Shown here: positions 1-9,040 of the stretch, piece by piece | Numbering within the stretch: position 1 is the stretch's first letter | Layout of the letters: every line of letters starts with the position of its first letter | DNA from: JBBCJM01 sp037190175 | Lineage (GTDB): Bacteria > Pseudomonadota > Alphaproteobacteria > Rhodobacterales > Rhodobacteraceae | Assembly: GCA_037190175.1 (NCBI GenBank) | Contig: JBBCJM010000043.1 | Location: 1 to 64,000, forward strand | Reading direction: 5' to 3' | DNA: 64,000 nucleotides | Program-made: the position numbers and the translations under genes | Notes under the pieces: generated by a model | What the model saw: the letters and a program-made list of their open reading frames with translations, nothing else | What the model was told of the DNA's origin: nothing | Database searches by the model: none

Positions 1-352
1 CGCGCAGGGGGGCCAGCACCCCGGCCTCGATCCGCGGCGCGCGCTCGGTCTGCATCAGCGCGTCCGCCAGCGCGGCGCGGGTGGCGTGGCCCTTGTCGCG
101 GCCCTGCACCATGGCATGGCCGACCGCGCCCTCCGCCAGCCGCACCGAACAGCGCGTCACCGTCATCTCGCCCAGGTTGAAGGGCGCGCCCGTCGCGCCG
201 GTGCGGCCCTGCAGCATCACGGCGCCGGTTTCCGGGCCGCGCAGCAGGTCGTGCGCGGGCAGGTCCGGCATCAGCGCGGCCAGCCGCGCCGGCGGGGCCT
301 TGGCCAGCACCGACATCCAGTCGCGCCGCGGGTTTTCGGGGGGGTGGGACAT
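1..352 (-). CDS. phnG: PhnG, C-P lyase subunit (partial, 3' end outside window)
   Basis: The first ~117 codons are present, starting MSHPPENPRRDW; the C-terminus lies beyond base 1. PhnG is a subunit of the carbon-phosphorus lyase core complex PhnGHIJ, which cleaves alkylphosphonates in the cytoplasm. The family signature is visible as GRDKGHATRAALADAL in the second half of the fragment. The gene reads away from phnF, the usual arrangement in which phnF faces phnGHIJKL, so the rest of the lyase operon is expected to the left of the window. The inverted repeat upstream (376-403) is the likely control site. Identification is by family resemblance of the translated fragment. Confidence 0.88.
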   Translation of the reverse strand, partial: MSHPPENPRRDWMSVLAKAPPARLAALMPDLPAHDLLRGPETGAVMLQGRTGATGAPFNLGEMTVTRCSVRLAEGAVGHAMVQGRDKGHATRAALADALMQTERAPRIEAGVLAPLR

Positions 353-375
353 GCGGGCCTCGACAACTTGCGGTT

Positions 376-403
376 TTGTCTAGCATACTATACAACTAGA
401 CAA
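376..403. promoter_or_regulatory. Inverted-repeat operator between phnG and phnF
   Basis: TTGTCTAG (376-383) and CTAGACAA (396-403) are perfect 8-nt inverted arms around an AT-rich 12-nt centre. They sit in the 117-bp gap between divergent phnG and phnF. GntR/HutC-type regulators bind GT-TCTAGAC-like sites, and these arms resemble halves of such a box, so PhnF is the likely ligand. The arms and position are observed; the binding protein is inferred. Confidence 0.7.
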
Positions 404-469
404 GTGATAGCCCTTCGCCCCGGTCCGGCGCAAGCGCGGGCTCGTGAATTTTTGGTGACGGAGGAGGCG

Positions 470-1186
470 ATGCGCGCCGCCATCTGGAAATCCATCGCCG
501 ACACCCTGTCGGCCGAGATCGCCGCCGGCCACTATCGCCCCGGCGACCGCCTGCCGACCGAAGCCGAACTGGCGGCGCGCTTCGGGGTGAACCGCCACAC
601 GGTGCGCCACGCGCTGGCCGCGCTGGCCGAGGGCGGCATCCTGCGGTCGCGCCGGGGGGCCGGGGTCTTCGTCGCCGCGCGGCCCACCGACTATGCCCTG
701 GGCCGCCGGGTGCGGTTCCACCAGAACCTCGCCGGATCGGGCCGCACGCCGTCGCGCCGGATCACCCTGCTGGAAACCCGCAGCGCCGATGCGCGCGAGG
801 CCGCGGCGCTGCGCCTGACCCCCGGCGCGCCGGTGCAGGTGATGGAGGGCGTCTCGCTGGTCGACGGCCAGCCGCTGTCCGTGTTCCGCTCGGTCTTCGA
901 TGCGCTGCGGTTTCCCGGGCTGCTGGAGCATCTGCGGCGGCAGAACTCGGTCACCGCGGCGCTGGCGGCCTGCGGGCTGACCGACTACACCCGCGCCGAA
1001 ACCCGGCTGACCGCCATGACCGCGCCCGCGATCCTGGCGCTGGCGCTGGAACTGCGCGAGGGCGCGCCGCTGCTGCGGTCGGTGGCGGTGAACGTCGATG
1101 CGGCGGGGGTGCCGGTGGAATACGGCACCGCCTGGTTCGCGGGCGAGCGGGTCACCCTGACGGTGCGGCCCGAGGATGCCGGCTAG
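470..1186 (+). CDS. phnF: PhnF, GntR/HutC-family phosphonate regulator
   Basis: A 238-aa protein with an N-terminal winged-helix GntR domain (about residues 1-70, including PTEAELAARFGVNRHTVRHA) and a C-terminal UTRA ligand-binding domain. PhnF proteins repress phn genes. The ATG at 470 is chosen because GGAGG lies a few bases upstream (461-465) and the protein then begins right at the HTH domain; an upstream in-frame extension to base 86 is open only because of GC bias. It diverges from phnG and converges with phnE2. The two genes overlap in the tetranucleotide CTAG (1183-1186), which gives both of them a TAG stop. Confidence 0.9.
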   Translation: MRAAIWKSIADTLSAEIAAGHYRPGDRLPTEAELAARFGVNRHTVRHALAALAEGGILRSRRGAGVFVAARPTDYALGRRVRFHQNLAGSGRTPSRRITLLETRSADAREAAALRLTPGAPVQVMEGVSLVDGQPLSVFRSVFDALRFPGLLEHLRRQNSVTAALAACGLTDYTRAETRLTAMTAPAILALALELREGAPLLRSVAVNVDAAGVPVEYGTAWFAGERVTLTVRPEDAG

Positions 1187-2514
1187 CCGCCCCGGATCAG
1201 CCGCCGGCGCAGCCAGCCGGAAAAGCTGTCCATCGCCATCACCATCAGCACGATCAGCACCATGTACCAGGCCACGTCCTCCCAGTCCTTCTGGGTCTGG
1301 ATCGCCTGCGTCAGCAGAAGGCCGATCCCGCCGCCGACGATGGCGCCGATCACCGTGGCGCTGCGGGTATTGGATTCGAGGAAGTAGAGCACCTGGCTCA
1401 GCAGCACCGGCATCACCTGCGGGATCACCCCGAACCGCGCGCGCTGCATGGTGTTGGCCCCGGTGGAGCGGACGCCCTCCACCTGCTTCTCGTCGATGTT
1501 CTCCAGGGCTTCCGAGAAGGTCTTGCCGAAGCTGCCGGTGTCGGTCAGCATCATGGCCAGCGCGCCGGTCATCGGGCCGGGGCCGAAGGCGCGGGCCAGC
1601 ACGATGGTCCAGATCAGCCCGTCCACCCCGCGGATGAAGTCGAACACCCGGCGGATGCCGAACCGCACCGGGGCCACCGGCATCATGTTCCGCGCCGCCA
1701 TGAAGGACAGCGGCAGGGCGACGACGGCGGCCCCGAAGGTGCCCAGGAAGGCCATCAGCACCGTCTCGAAGATGGCCCAGGCCACGTCGCCGTGCCGCCA
1801 CATCTGGTTGGTCCAGAAATCCCGCCCCACCGCGGCGATGTTGGGCAGGGCGGGGTCCAGCCGCGGGCCGGAGACGACCGCCGTCAGGATCTCGGCCCAG
1901 GACATCCAGGCGAAGGGACTTTCGGGGGTGAAGAAGAACAGCGGCCAGCCGGGGGAATAGCGGAAGGTCTCCACCTTGGCGCGGGTATAGGCGAAGCGCC
2001 CGGCCTCGGTGGTGACCGAGACGCGGGTGTCCGAGGCGTTGATCCAGGGCGGCAACGGCTCGGGGGCGGAGAGGACCAGCCTGCCGTCATCGGCGGGGCG
2101 GATGGCGATGGTGCCGTAGCCCGGCACCACATAGCGCGCCCCCTCGGCATCGTAGGTGACGACATGGCCGCTCTGCAGGTCGATGGTGGTCGCGCCCTCG
2201 GCATGGGCCACCCAGTCGGGCAGGCGGCCGGGGGGATAGGTGCCCTTCCCCTCGCCCTCCACCGCGATGCGCAGCTCGCCCGAGCGGTTGTCGCGGGTGA
2301 CATGGGTCTTGTAGCTGACGAAATCGGCCAGGAGGATGCGCGCGTTGTCCATCCTTGCCCGGCTGGCGAGGCCCGCCAGATCGAAGGCCACGGCGGCATA
2401 GGCCAGATAGGCCAGGATCCCCAGCGGCACCGCGAAGGCGACCAGCCGGCGGCGGGCGAAGCGGGCCAGCACCTCCTGCGGCAGGCTGGCGGGGGCGGCG
2501 GCGAGCGCGGTCAT
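1183..2514 (-). CDS. phnE: PhnE2, phosphonate ABC transporter permease with large insert
   Basis: A 443-aa permease, longer than the usual ~270-290 aa. After the first membrane segment (about residues 29-46) comes a ~150-residue hydrophilic segment, probably periplasmic, before the conserved permease core. The core carries the EAA-like coupling motif GANTMQRARFGVIPQVMPVLLSQ and ends in further membrane spans. It is the last gene of phnC-phnD-phnE1-phnE2; phnE1 ends only 4 bp before its start. The long-insert PhnE is a known form in two-permease phn operons. The two permeases probably form a heterodimer in the inner membrane with PhnC on the cytoplasmic side. Confidence 0.92.
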   Translation of the reverse strand: MTALAAAPASLPQEVLARFARRRLVAFAVPLGILAYLAYAAVAFDLAGLASRARMDNARILLADFVSYKTHVTRDNRSGELRIAVEGEGKGTYPPGRLPDWVAHAEGATTIDLQSGHVVTYDAEGARYVVPGYGTIAIRPADDGRLVLSAPEPLPPWINASDTRVSVTTEAGRFAYTRAKVETFRYSPGWPLFFFTPESPFAWMSWAEILTAVVSGPRLDPALPNIAAVGRDFWTNQMWRHGDVAWAIFETVLMAFLGTFGAAVVALPLSFMAARNMMPVAPVRFGIRRVFDFIRGVDGLIWTIVLARAFGPGPMTGALAMMLTDTGSFGKTFSEALENIDEKQVEGVRSTGANTMQRARFGVIPQVMPVLLSQVLYFLESNTRSATVIGAIVGGGIGLLLTQAIQTQKDWEDVAWYMVLIVLMVMAMDSFSGWLRRRLIRGG

Positions 2515-2518
2515 GGGA

Positions 2519-3394
2519 TCAGCCTTTCACCATACGGTGGCGCGCATGGTCCGACAGGCGGTCGATGGCCACGATGGTCAGGAACAGCAACAGGAAGATC
2601 GACACCACGAGGTCGTATCGCCCCTGCCCCCATTGCATGGCGATCTTCAGGTCATAGCCGATGCCGCCCGCGCCCACGAAGCCCAGGATCGCGCTGGCCC
2701 GCACGTTGATCTCGAACCGCAGCAGCGCATAGGACAGCCAGTTCGGCGCCACCTGCGGGATCACCCCCAGCCACATCCGCTGGCCCCAGCTCGCCCCCAC
2801 CGAGGCCAGCCCCTCGACCGGCTTCAGGTCGGCGTTCTCGGCGACTTCAGAGAACAGCTTGCCCAGCGCCCCCGCGGTATGCAGCGCGATGGCCGCCACC
2901 GCCGGCACCGGCCCGCCGCCGAGGATATAGATCAGCACCAGCGCGATCACGATCTCGGGGATGGCGCGGCTGGCGTCCATCAGGCGGCGGAAGAGGCCGG
3001 TCGCCCGGGGCCACAGCGCAAGCCCGCGGGTGGAGAGCAGCGCCAGCACCATCGCCGCCAGCGCGCCCAGCAGGGTGGAGACCGCGGCGATGTTGACCGT
3101 CTCGACCAGCGAGGGGATGTGCGCCCGGATCAGCCTTGGCAGGTTGGCGCGCTTCTCCCACGCCTCGGCCAGCACCTCGGACGGGAAGGCCAGCACATTC
3201 GGCAGCCCGTCGATCAGGCCGCCCGCGTTGCGGTGCTCGGCCAGACGGAAGCCCGAGACCATCAGGATCAGGAACAGCGCCAGGATGATGCCGCCGTAAA
3301 GCCGCCGGCGGCGCACCAGGTCCAGATAGGCCGCGCCCTTGTCGGCAGGGTCGGGGCGGTCGCCCCTTTCGGGGCCGTAGGCAAGCTCGAACAT
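2519..3394 (-). CDS. phnE: PhnE1, phosphonate ABC transporter permease
   Basis: A 291-aa inner-membrane permease of the PhnE family with about six predicted spans. The coupling loop GASWGQRMWLGVIPQVAPNW is followed by a glycine-rich stretch (GFVGAGGIGYDL). It moves phosphonate delivered by PhnD, in partnership with PhnE2 and PhnC. The start at 3394 has AGGA 8-11 bases upstream. It is separated from phnD by 84 bp that hold a GC-rich stem-loop, while phnE2 follows with almost no gap. Confidence 0.93.
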   Translation of the reverse strand: MFELAYGPERGDRPDPADKGAAYLDLVRRRRLYGGIILALFLILMVSGFRLAEHRNAGGLIDGLPNVLAFPSEVLAEAWEKRANLPRLIRAHIPSLVETVNIAAVSTLLGALAAMVLALLSTRGLALWPRATGLFRRLMDASRAIPEIVIALVLIYILGGGPVPAVAAIALHTAGALGKLFSEVAENADLKPVEGLASVGASWGQRMWLGVIPQVAPNWLSYALLRFEINVRASAILGFVGAGGIGYDLKIAMQWGQGRYDLVVSIFLLLFLTIVAIDRLSDHARHRMVKG

Positions 3395-3428
3395 GGGCGT
3401 CCTGCGTCGGCGGCCGGGACAGGCGATC

Positions 3429-3460
3429 GCCCGTGCCCGCGGGGAGGCGGGGGCACGGGC
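3429..3460. promoter_or_regulatory. Intercistronic stem-loop after phnD
   Basis: GCCCGTGCCC (3429-3438) and GGGCACGGGC (3451-3460) form a perfect 10-bp stem in the only sizeable gap of the phnCDEE operon. Stem-loops after binding-protein genes commonly stabilise the upstream message or limit read-through, so that more binding protein than permease is made. No U-run follows on the minus strand, so a full terminator is unlikely. Confidence 0.6.
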
Positions 3461-3478
3461 GGAATGTGCGGGGCGGTC

Positions 3479-4378
3479 CTACTGGGTGGATTCCTGCAGC
3501 TGGCGGGCGGCGACGATCCCCAGATAGGCGTCATGGGTGATCGGCACGAAGTCCAGCGCATCGCCCGCGGCCACGCCATAGGCGCAGGCCTTGTCGGTCT
3601 CGTGCAGGTCGGCGGTCAGCCTGACCACCTTGTCCTTCACCTCCTGCGGCAGGGCCTTGCGCACGACCATCGGCCCCTCGGGGATCAGCCGCGATCTCCA
3701 GATCTCCACCAGGTCGTTCATGTCCACCAGCCCGGCGTCCGAGGCGCGGCGGAAGGCGCCCGAGTTGTAGCCGTCTTCCCAGTCGCCCAGGCCGTCGGCC
3801 CAGCTCACCCCCGCGGCGAAGTCGCCCTTGGCCACGCCGATGATGCTCTGCTCGTGGCCGCCCGAGAACTTCACCTCGCTGAAATACTGGTCCAGCGGGC
3901 CCACCAGCTCCATCAGCTCGGCGCCCGGCACCAGATAGCCCGAGGTCGAGTTGGGCTCGGCGAAGACGAAGGACTTGCCCTTGGCCTCCTGGATCGAGGC
4001 GATGCCGCTGTCCTTGCGGGCGAAGCCGATGGAGTAGTAGCCGGTCGAGCCGTCCATGTTCTGCTTGGTCAGCACCACCTCGACCGCCTCGGGGTCGGTC
4101 AGGTGGATCTTGGCATAGCCCGAGGCGCCCAGCCAGGCCATGTCCAGCGTCCCGCCCAGCAGGCCCTGGATCACGCCGTCATAATCGGCCGGGGTGAAGA
4201 CCTTGACCGGCACGCCCAGCTCGGCCTCGATCTTGGCGCGATAGCATTCCTGGTTGGTCAGGCGGTCCTGGGCGTTCTCGCCGCCCAGGATGCCGATGTT
4301 GAAGCCGGTGATCTGCTGCGCCTGGGCGGCGGTGGCAAGCGCGGTGGTGGCGGCAAGGGCCAGAGCGAGGGTTTTCAT
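3479..4378 (-). CDS. phnD: PhnD, periplasmic phosphonate-binding protein
   Basis: A 299-aa secreted binding protein. Residues 1-20 form a Sec signal peptide ending ATAAQA before QQITGFNIG. Residues such as LGGTLDMAWLGASGYA and GYLVPGAELM are typical of the PhnD/SsuA-like fold. It captures phosphonates in the periplasm and delivers them to the PhnE permeases. It lies 30 bp downstream of phnC in the same operon. Confidence 0.94.
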   Translation of the reverse strand: MKTLALALAATTALATAAQAQQITGFNIGILGGENAQDRLTNQECYRAKIEAELGVPVKVFTPADYDGVIQGLLGGTLDMAWLGASGYAKIHLTDPEAVEVVLTKQNMDGSTGYYSIGFARKDSGIASIQEAKGKSFVFAEPNSTSGYLVPGAELMELVGPLDQYFSEVKFSGGHEQSIIGVAKGDFAAGVSWADGLGDWEDGYNSGAFRRASDAGLVDMNDLVEIWRSRLIPEGPMVVRKALPQEVKDKVVRLTADLHETDKACAYGVAAGDALDFVPITHDAYLGIVAARQLQESTQ

Positions 4379-4408
4379 GGTCTCTCCATGGGTCAGGTTT
4401 GGCAGGGG

Positions 4409-5227
<819 letters not shown>

Positions 5228-5294
5228 CGCAGGTCCTTCCGGGAGGTTGCCGGCCCCTCCTAGAAGCGGAATGTGACGGAGCCCCTGCGGCAGG

Positions 5295-5312
5295 GTGAAA
5301 CTTGCATGACGG
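5295..5312 (-). promoter_or_regulatory. Candidate Pho box upstream of phnC
   Basis: Read on the minus strand the site is CCGTCATGCAAGTTTCAC. It matches the classic 18-nt Pho box (two CTGTCAT-like 7-mers with a 4-nt spacer) at 6/7 in the first half and 5/7 in the second. Its distance of 67 bp from the phnC start suits a PhoB activator site. This is a motif match by eye; no promoter was verified. Confidence 0.5.
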
Positions 5313-5359
5313 ACCGGCCCTGCGGCAGCCCCCCGCCGCGGAGCCCGGGCAGCCGGCCC

Positions 5360-5758
5360 CTATTCCGCCGCCAGCCGGGCGGCGTAGCGGGCGCGGGCGG
5401 CCTCGATGCTGGCCGAGTTGGCGATCACCCATTCGGCCAGCCCCTGCACCGGGGTCAGGAAGGCGCGGCCCAGGTCGGTCAGCGCATATTCCACCTGCGG
5501 CGGGCTGACCGGCGTGACCCTGCGGGTGACGAAGCCGTTCTCCTCCAGGTCGCGCAGGGTGGAGGAGAGCATCTTCTGGCTGATCTCGCCCACCTCGCGG
5601 CGCAGCGCGTTGAACCGCATCGGCCCGCGGCCCAGCGTGCGGACGACCAGCAGCGTCCACTTGTCGCTGATCCGCGCCAGCATCCGGCTGATGTGTTCGC
5701 AGGCGGCGGTATCCACGGCCTCACAAGGTAACCCGAAAGTGCCTTCTTGATCCTGCAT
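5360..5758 (-). CDS. HxlR-family transcriptional regulator
   Basis: A 132-aa winged-helix protein of the HxlR/MarR-like family: CEHISRMLARISDKWTLLVV at the start of the domain and RFNALRREVGEISQKMLSSTL as the recognition region. Such proteins often respond to oxidants or electrophiles through a cysteine near the N-terminus; here Cys12 and Cys20 are present. It diverges from the FMN-reductase gene with only 57 bp between the starts, so that gene is its most likely target. Confidence 0.9.
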   Translation of the reverse strand: MQDQEGTFGLPCEAVDTAACEHISRMLARISDKWTLLVVRTLGRGPMRFNALRREVGEISQKMLSSTLRDLEENGFVTRRVTPVSPPQVEYALTDLGRAFLTPVQGLAEWVIANSASIEAARARYAARLAAE

Positions 5759-5815
5759 CGGTGCTTTCCGAGATTGCCGTGGTAACGAATCGGAACCATG
5801 CTACGCGAGGATACC

Positions 5816-6421
5816 ATGACCACGAAACCCCGGATCGCCCTGATCGTGGGCTCCACCCGGCCGACCCGCTTTGCCGACGTGCCGGCGCAGTGGATGCTGA
5901 AGCAGGCGCAGGCCCGCGACGACATCGAGGTGGAGCTGGTCGACCTGCGCGACCACCCGCTGCCCTTCTTCGACGAGGTGTCCTCCAACGCCTGGGCGCC
6001 CTCGCAGTCGGCGGCGGCGCAGGCGTGGCAGCGGAAGGTGGGCGAGTTCGACGGCTACATCTTCGTGGTGGCCGAATACAACCGCTCGATCACCGGGGCG
6101 CTGAAGAACGCGCTGGACCAGGCCTATGTCGAATGGGCGCGCAAGCCCTTCACCGCCATCGCCTATGGCGCCACCGGCGGGGCGCGGGCGCTGGAGCATC
6201 TGCGGCTGATCGGGGTGGAGTTGCAGATGGTGCCCACCCGCAACGCGGTGCATATCGGCGGGGCGGATTTCTTCGCCGTGCACCCGATGGGCGGCCACCA
6301 GCCGATCGAGACGGTGGAGGGCAACCTGCTGCCCGCGGCGAAGGCTTCGCTGGACGATCTGGTCTGGTGGGTCCGCGCGACCATGGCCGCGCGGGCCGCG
6401 GCGCAGGCGCAGGCGGCGTGA
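5816..6421 (+). CDS. NADPH-dependent FMN reductase (flavodoxin-like)
   Basis: A 201-aa protein of the NADPH-dependent FMN reductase/azoreductase-type family. It begins MTTKPRIALIVGSTRPTRF, with the phosphate-binding GSTR loop, and carries AEYNRSITGALKNALD, the characteristic PEYN-like motif. It reduces flavins or quinones with NADPH. The ATG at 5816 is preferred over 5798 because GAGGA stands 5-9 bases before it. It is divergent from an HxlR regulator, a common pairing for oxidoreductases controlled by electrophile stress. Substrate unknown. Confidence 0.85.
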   Translation: MTTKPRIALIVGSTRPTRFADVPAQWMLKQAQARDDIEVELVDLRDHPLPFFDEVSSNAWAPSQSAAAQAWQRKVGEFDGYIFVVAEYNRSITGALKNALDQAYVEWARKPFTAIAYGATGGARALEHLRLIGVELQMVPTRNAVHIGGADFFAVHPMGGHQPIETVEGNLLPAAKASLDDLVWWVRATMAARAAAQAQAA

Positions 6422-6422
6422 G

Positions 6423-6791
6423 CTAGAGCAGCCCCCGCCGCCGGGCGTCGTCCTCGCAGCGGCGGGCCATCTGCTCCATCAGCTCGCGGCTCTGGCCGTC
6501 GCCACGGATCGCGGCCTTGACCATGGTCGCCATGCTGCGGCGTTCGCGCTTAAGCCAGCGGTCGAGGTGGCCGGCCTCGGCCCCTTCGGCCACCGCGGCG
6601 GTGCGGAACGCCTCGGCCAGGGCGGCGTCGGCCGGGTCCTTGGGCAGGTAGGAGGTGGCCGAGGCCACGTCGGTCCAGCCCAGCCAGAAGGCGGCGCACC
6701 AGGCGGTGGCGTCGCGCGGATCGGCGGCGGCGGGCAGCGCGGCGGTGAGCCACAGGGCGAGGGCGGGGAGGGTGAGGCGCGAGTCGGTCAT
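6423..6791 (-). CDS. Small secreted protein, unknown function
   Basis: A 122-aa protein starting MTDSRLTLPALALW with a signal peptide cleaved near AALPAAADP. The mature part has two cysteines (AWCAAFW and RRCEDDARR), many Ala/Arg residues and no recognised domain. It ends 1 bp after the convergent FMN reductase. An upstream in-frame ATG at 6815 would put eight extra residues before the signal peptide and is less likely. A gene of similar size and design follows upstream on the same strand (6881-7231), which suggests a divergent tandem pair. Confidence 0.65.
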   Translation of the reverse strand: MTDSRLTLPALALWLTAALPAAADPRDATAWCAAFWLGWTDVASATSYLPKDPADAALAEAFRTAAVAEGAEAGHLDRWLKRERRSMATMVKAAIRGDGQSRELMEQMARRCEDDARRRGLL

Positions 6792-6880
6792 GGGCCAAGC
6801 ATGGCTTGTGGCCAAAGAAAGGCAACATCCGGGCGGCGTTCCCGGGCCACATCAACAATCTGTTGCCGCGGCGTGGCCGG

Positions 6881-7231
6881 TCAGCCGGAGGCCAGCAGCC
6901 GGTCGCAGACGGCCAGCAGCGCCATCGCCCGGCGGGTGGCGCCGGGATCGGGACCGAAGAGCCCGCGGTCCAAGAGCGCCCGCTGCGCCGCCTTGGCCTC
7001 CACCCGGCGGTGCAGGGCGGCACGGTCGTCGCCCGGCAGTGCGGCGATCAGGTCCAGGAACTGGCCGCGGCGCAGGGCGGCGCGGTCGGCCGCCGCGCCG
7101 TCCACCAGCCACAGATGCTCCACCGTGGCGGAATAGCGCCCCGCGCAGTCCGGGATGAGCCGCAGGGGATCCTCCGCCGCCGCCGGCACCGGCAGCAGGA
7201 CCGCCAGCGCCCATGTTCGCAAACCGCCCAT
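6881..7231 (-). CDS. Small secreted protein, unknown function
   Basis: A 116-aa protein with signal peptide MGGLRTWALAVLLPVPAAAED. The mature sequence contains Cys near its start (IPDCAGRYSA) and near its end (AVCDRLLASG), spaced much as in the neighbouring 6423-6791 product. It is otherwise helical, Ala/Arg/Leu-rich and unrecognised. Conserved GRYSA and EHLW-like stretches suggest a real family rather than a chance frame. Probably periplasmic. Confidence 0.65.
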   Translation of the reverse strand: MGGLRTWALAVLLPVPAAAEDPLRLIPDCAGRYSATVEHLWLVDGAAADRAALRRGQFLDLIAALPGDDRAALHRRVEAKAAQRALLDRGLFGPDPGATRRAMALLAVCDRLLASG

Positions 7232-7321
7232 GAAACGGACAATAGCGCGAAAATCGCGATTGTTCCTTGGGCGGCCTGAAAACTGCCGCGCTGTGCCCGG
7301 CGGGTGACGGCCGGCCCGGGG

Positions 7322-7921
7322 TCAGAAGCCGCGGGCGTTGGCCTCCAGCGTGATGTTGAAGTACGAGGAGGGGAAGTCGCCGCCCTTCTTCATCTCGCCC
7401 AGGATCACCGTGGTCTCGCCCGCGTCGTCGCGGATGATCCACTGGCGCAGCTCCACCGGATTGCCGGTGAACACCAGCTCGATGGTGCCGTATTCGGGAT
7501 GCTCGGGGTCCTGCGCGCGCACGCGGGTGGTGCCCTCGACCTCGCGGTGGCCCACCACCATGCGGGCGCGGCCCAGATCCACCCGCTCGGCCAGGATCAG
7601 GTTCAGGGGCGTGCGGCGCAGCGGATATTGCTCGGGCGGCTGGTTCGACTTGGCGTCGAAGATCGCCACCTGCCCGCCGCCGGCCATCACCAGCGTGCGG
7701 TCGGGCGCGGCATACTCGAACCGCACCCGCCCGGGGCGGCGGATGAACACCCGGCCGGTGGAGATCGTGCCGTCGGCGTTCACCTGGGTGAAGTCGGCCT
7801 CGGCCGTGGTCAGGCTGTTGAGATAGCGCGACAGTTCGGCCAGCGGGATGGGAGCGGCCAGCGCGATCCGGGGGGCCAGCGCCAGCGCGGGCAGCGAGAG
7901 GAGGAGGGTGCGACGATCCAT
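7322..7921 (-). CDS. lolA: LolA-family outer-membrane lipoprotein carrier
   Basis: A 199-aa protein starting MDRRTLLLSLPALALA, with a signal peptide ending near IALAAP. It has the LolA-fold signature LTTAEADFTQVNADGTISTGRVFIRRPGRVRFEY. LolA ferries lipoproteins across the periplasm from LolCDE to the outer membrane. The start at 7921 is chosen because the preceding in-frame 37 codons lack any family character and would bury the signal peptide. In Rhodobacteraceae this LolA-like protein is usually the only one, so it is likely the functional carrier. Confidence 0.87.
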   Translation of the reverse strand: MDRRTLLLSLPALALAPRIALAAPIPLAELSRYLNSLTTAEADFTQVNADGTISTGRVFIRRPGRVRFEYAAPDRTLVMAGGGQVAIFDAKSNQPPEQYPLRRTPLNLILAERVDLGRARMVVGHREVEGTTRVRAQDPEHPEYGTIELVFTGNPVELRQWIIRDDAGETTVILGEMKKGGDFPSSYFNITLEANARGF

Positions 7922-7997
7922 GCCCCCCGATATAGCCGCGCCGCGCCGGGCTTGCACCCCCACGCGTTTCACGAAGGGGGGAAGCCGCCGTAACATC

Positions 7998-9032
7998 TCA
8001 GGCCGGGCGCCAGACCAGCGCGCCTGCGGCATCGGGCTCCGCCACCGCCTCGCCGCGGCCCTTCAGGTGGTTCAGATGCGCCACCGCCTCCACCATCGCC
8101 AGCCCGAATTCCGCCGGCCCGATCTTGCGGCGGTAGAGCAGGGGGAAGCAGTCGCAGGCGGTGCGCGGCCGTTCGGCCAGCGCGGCGCGCAGGCGGTCCA
8201 GCGCCTCGCGGTGGCCGGCCTGCAACTGCGCCAGCCGCAGGGGCAGGCCGGTGAAGGGCAGCCGGTGGCCGGGCAGGGCCAGATGCGAGGGGCCGGCCAG
8301 CGCCTCCAGCCGGGCGCAGCTTTCCAGCCAGTCGGCCAGCGGATCGGCCTCGGGCTCGGTCGCATAGACCCCGATGTTGGAGGAGATGCCGGGCAGCACC
8401 TGGTCGCCCGCCAGCACCAGCCCGTCGCCGGACCAGAGCGTCGCGTGCTCCGGCGCATGGCCGCCGCCGCAATGCACCGTCCAGTCGCGCCCGGCCAGCC
8501 GCAGCACGTCGCCCTGCGCGATGCGGGTGAAGCCCAGGGGCAGCGGCGCCACCAGCCGGGCGAAGTTCGTCGGCACCTCCTGCGCCCGCGCCGCCAGCAT
8601 CTCGGCCGGCATCCCGGCGCGGCGCCAGAAGGCCAGCGTCTCGGGCGGGGGTCGCTCCTGCACGTCGAGCGTCAGCATCCGGGCATAGAGCCAGGCGGTG
8701 CGGGTGGTGATCAGCTCCACCCCGCGCGACTGGAACCAGCCGGCCAGCCCGATGTGGTCGGGGTGGTGGTGGGTGACGATCAGCCGCGCCACCGGGCGGG
8801 CGGCCAGCGGGCCGGCCAGCAGCGCCTCCCACACCTCGCGGGCGCGGGCGGAACTCACCCCGGTATCGACCAGCGTCCAGCCGTCGGCGTCTTCCAGCGC
8901 ATAGACGTTCACATGTTCCAGCGCCATCGGCAGCGGCAGCCGCATCCACAGCACGCCCGGCGCCACCTCCACCGCCGCCCCAGGTTCGGGCGGTTCGGTG
9001 AAGGGGTGATGCAGCGCGCGGTGCGAGGTCAT
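7998..9032 (-). CDS. MBL-fold metallo-hydrolase
   Basis: A 344-aa metallo-beta-lactamase-fold hydrolase with the metal-binding motif THHHPDH and downstream metal ligands in GGGHAPEH, AGDQVL and GHR. The C-terminal ~80 residues form a winged-helix-like tail as in LACTB2-type proteins. It lies 8 bp downstream of the acyl-CoA dehydrogenase gene and is probably co-transcribed, suggesting a thioester or other acyl-CoA-derived substrate. The exact reaction is not deducible. The start at 9032 gives a protein beginning MTSHRALHHPF; the longer open frame upstream is a shadow of the dehydrogenase gene. Confidence 0.85.
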   Translation of the reverse strand: MTSHRALHHPFTEPPEPGAAVEVAPGVLWMRLPLPMALEHVNVYALEDADGWTLVDTGVSSARAREVWEALLAGPLAARPVARLIVTHHHPDHIGLAGWFQSRGVELITTRTAWLYARMLTLDVQERPPPETLAFWRRAGMPAEMLAARAQEVPTNFARLVAPLPLGFTRIAQGDVLRLAGRDWTVHCGGGHAPEHATLWSGDGLVLAGDQVLPGISSNIGVYATEPEADPLADWLESCARLEALAGPSHLALPGHRLPFTGLPLRLAQLQAGHREALDRLRAALAERPRTACDCFPLLYRRKIGPAEFGLAMVEAVAHLNHLKGRGEAVAEPDAAGALVWRPA

Positions 9033-9040
9033 GCCCCCGC

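Noticed and set aside
5759..5815. HxlR operator (GGTAACGAATCGGAACC)
   Set aside because: Only five of seven positions pair, too weak to call an operator in this GC-rich setting.
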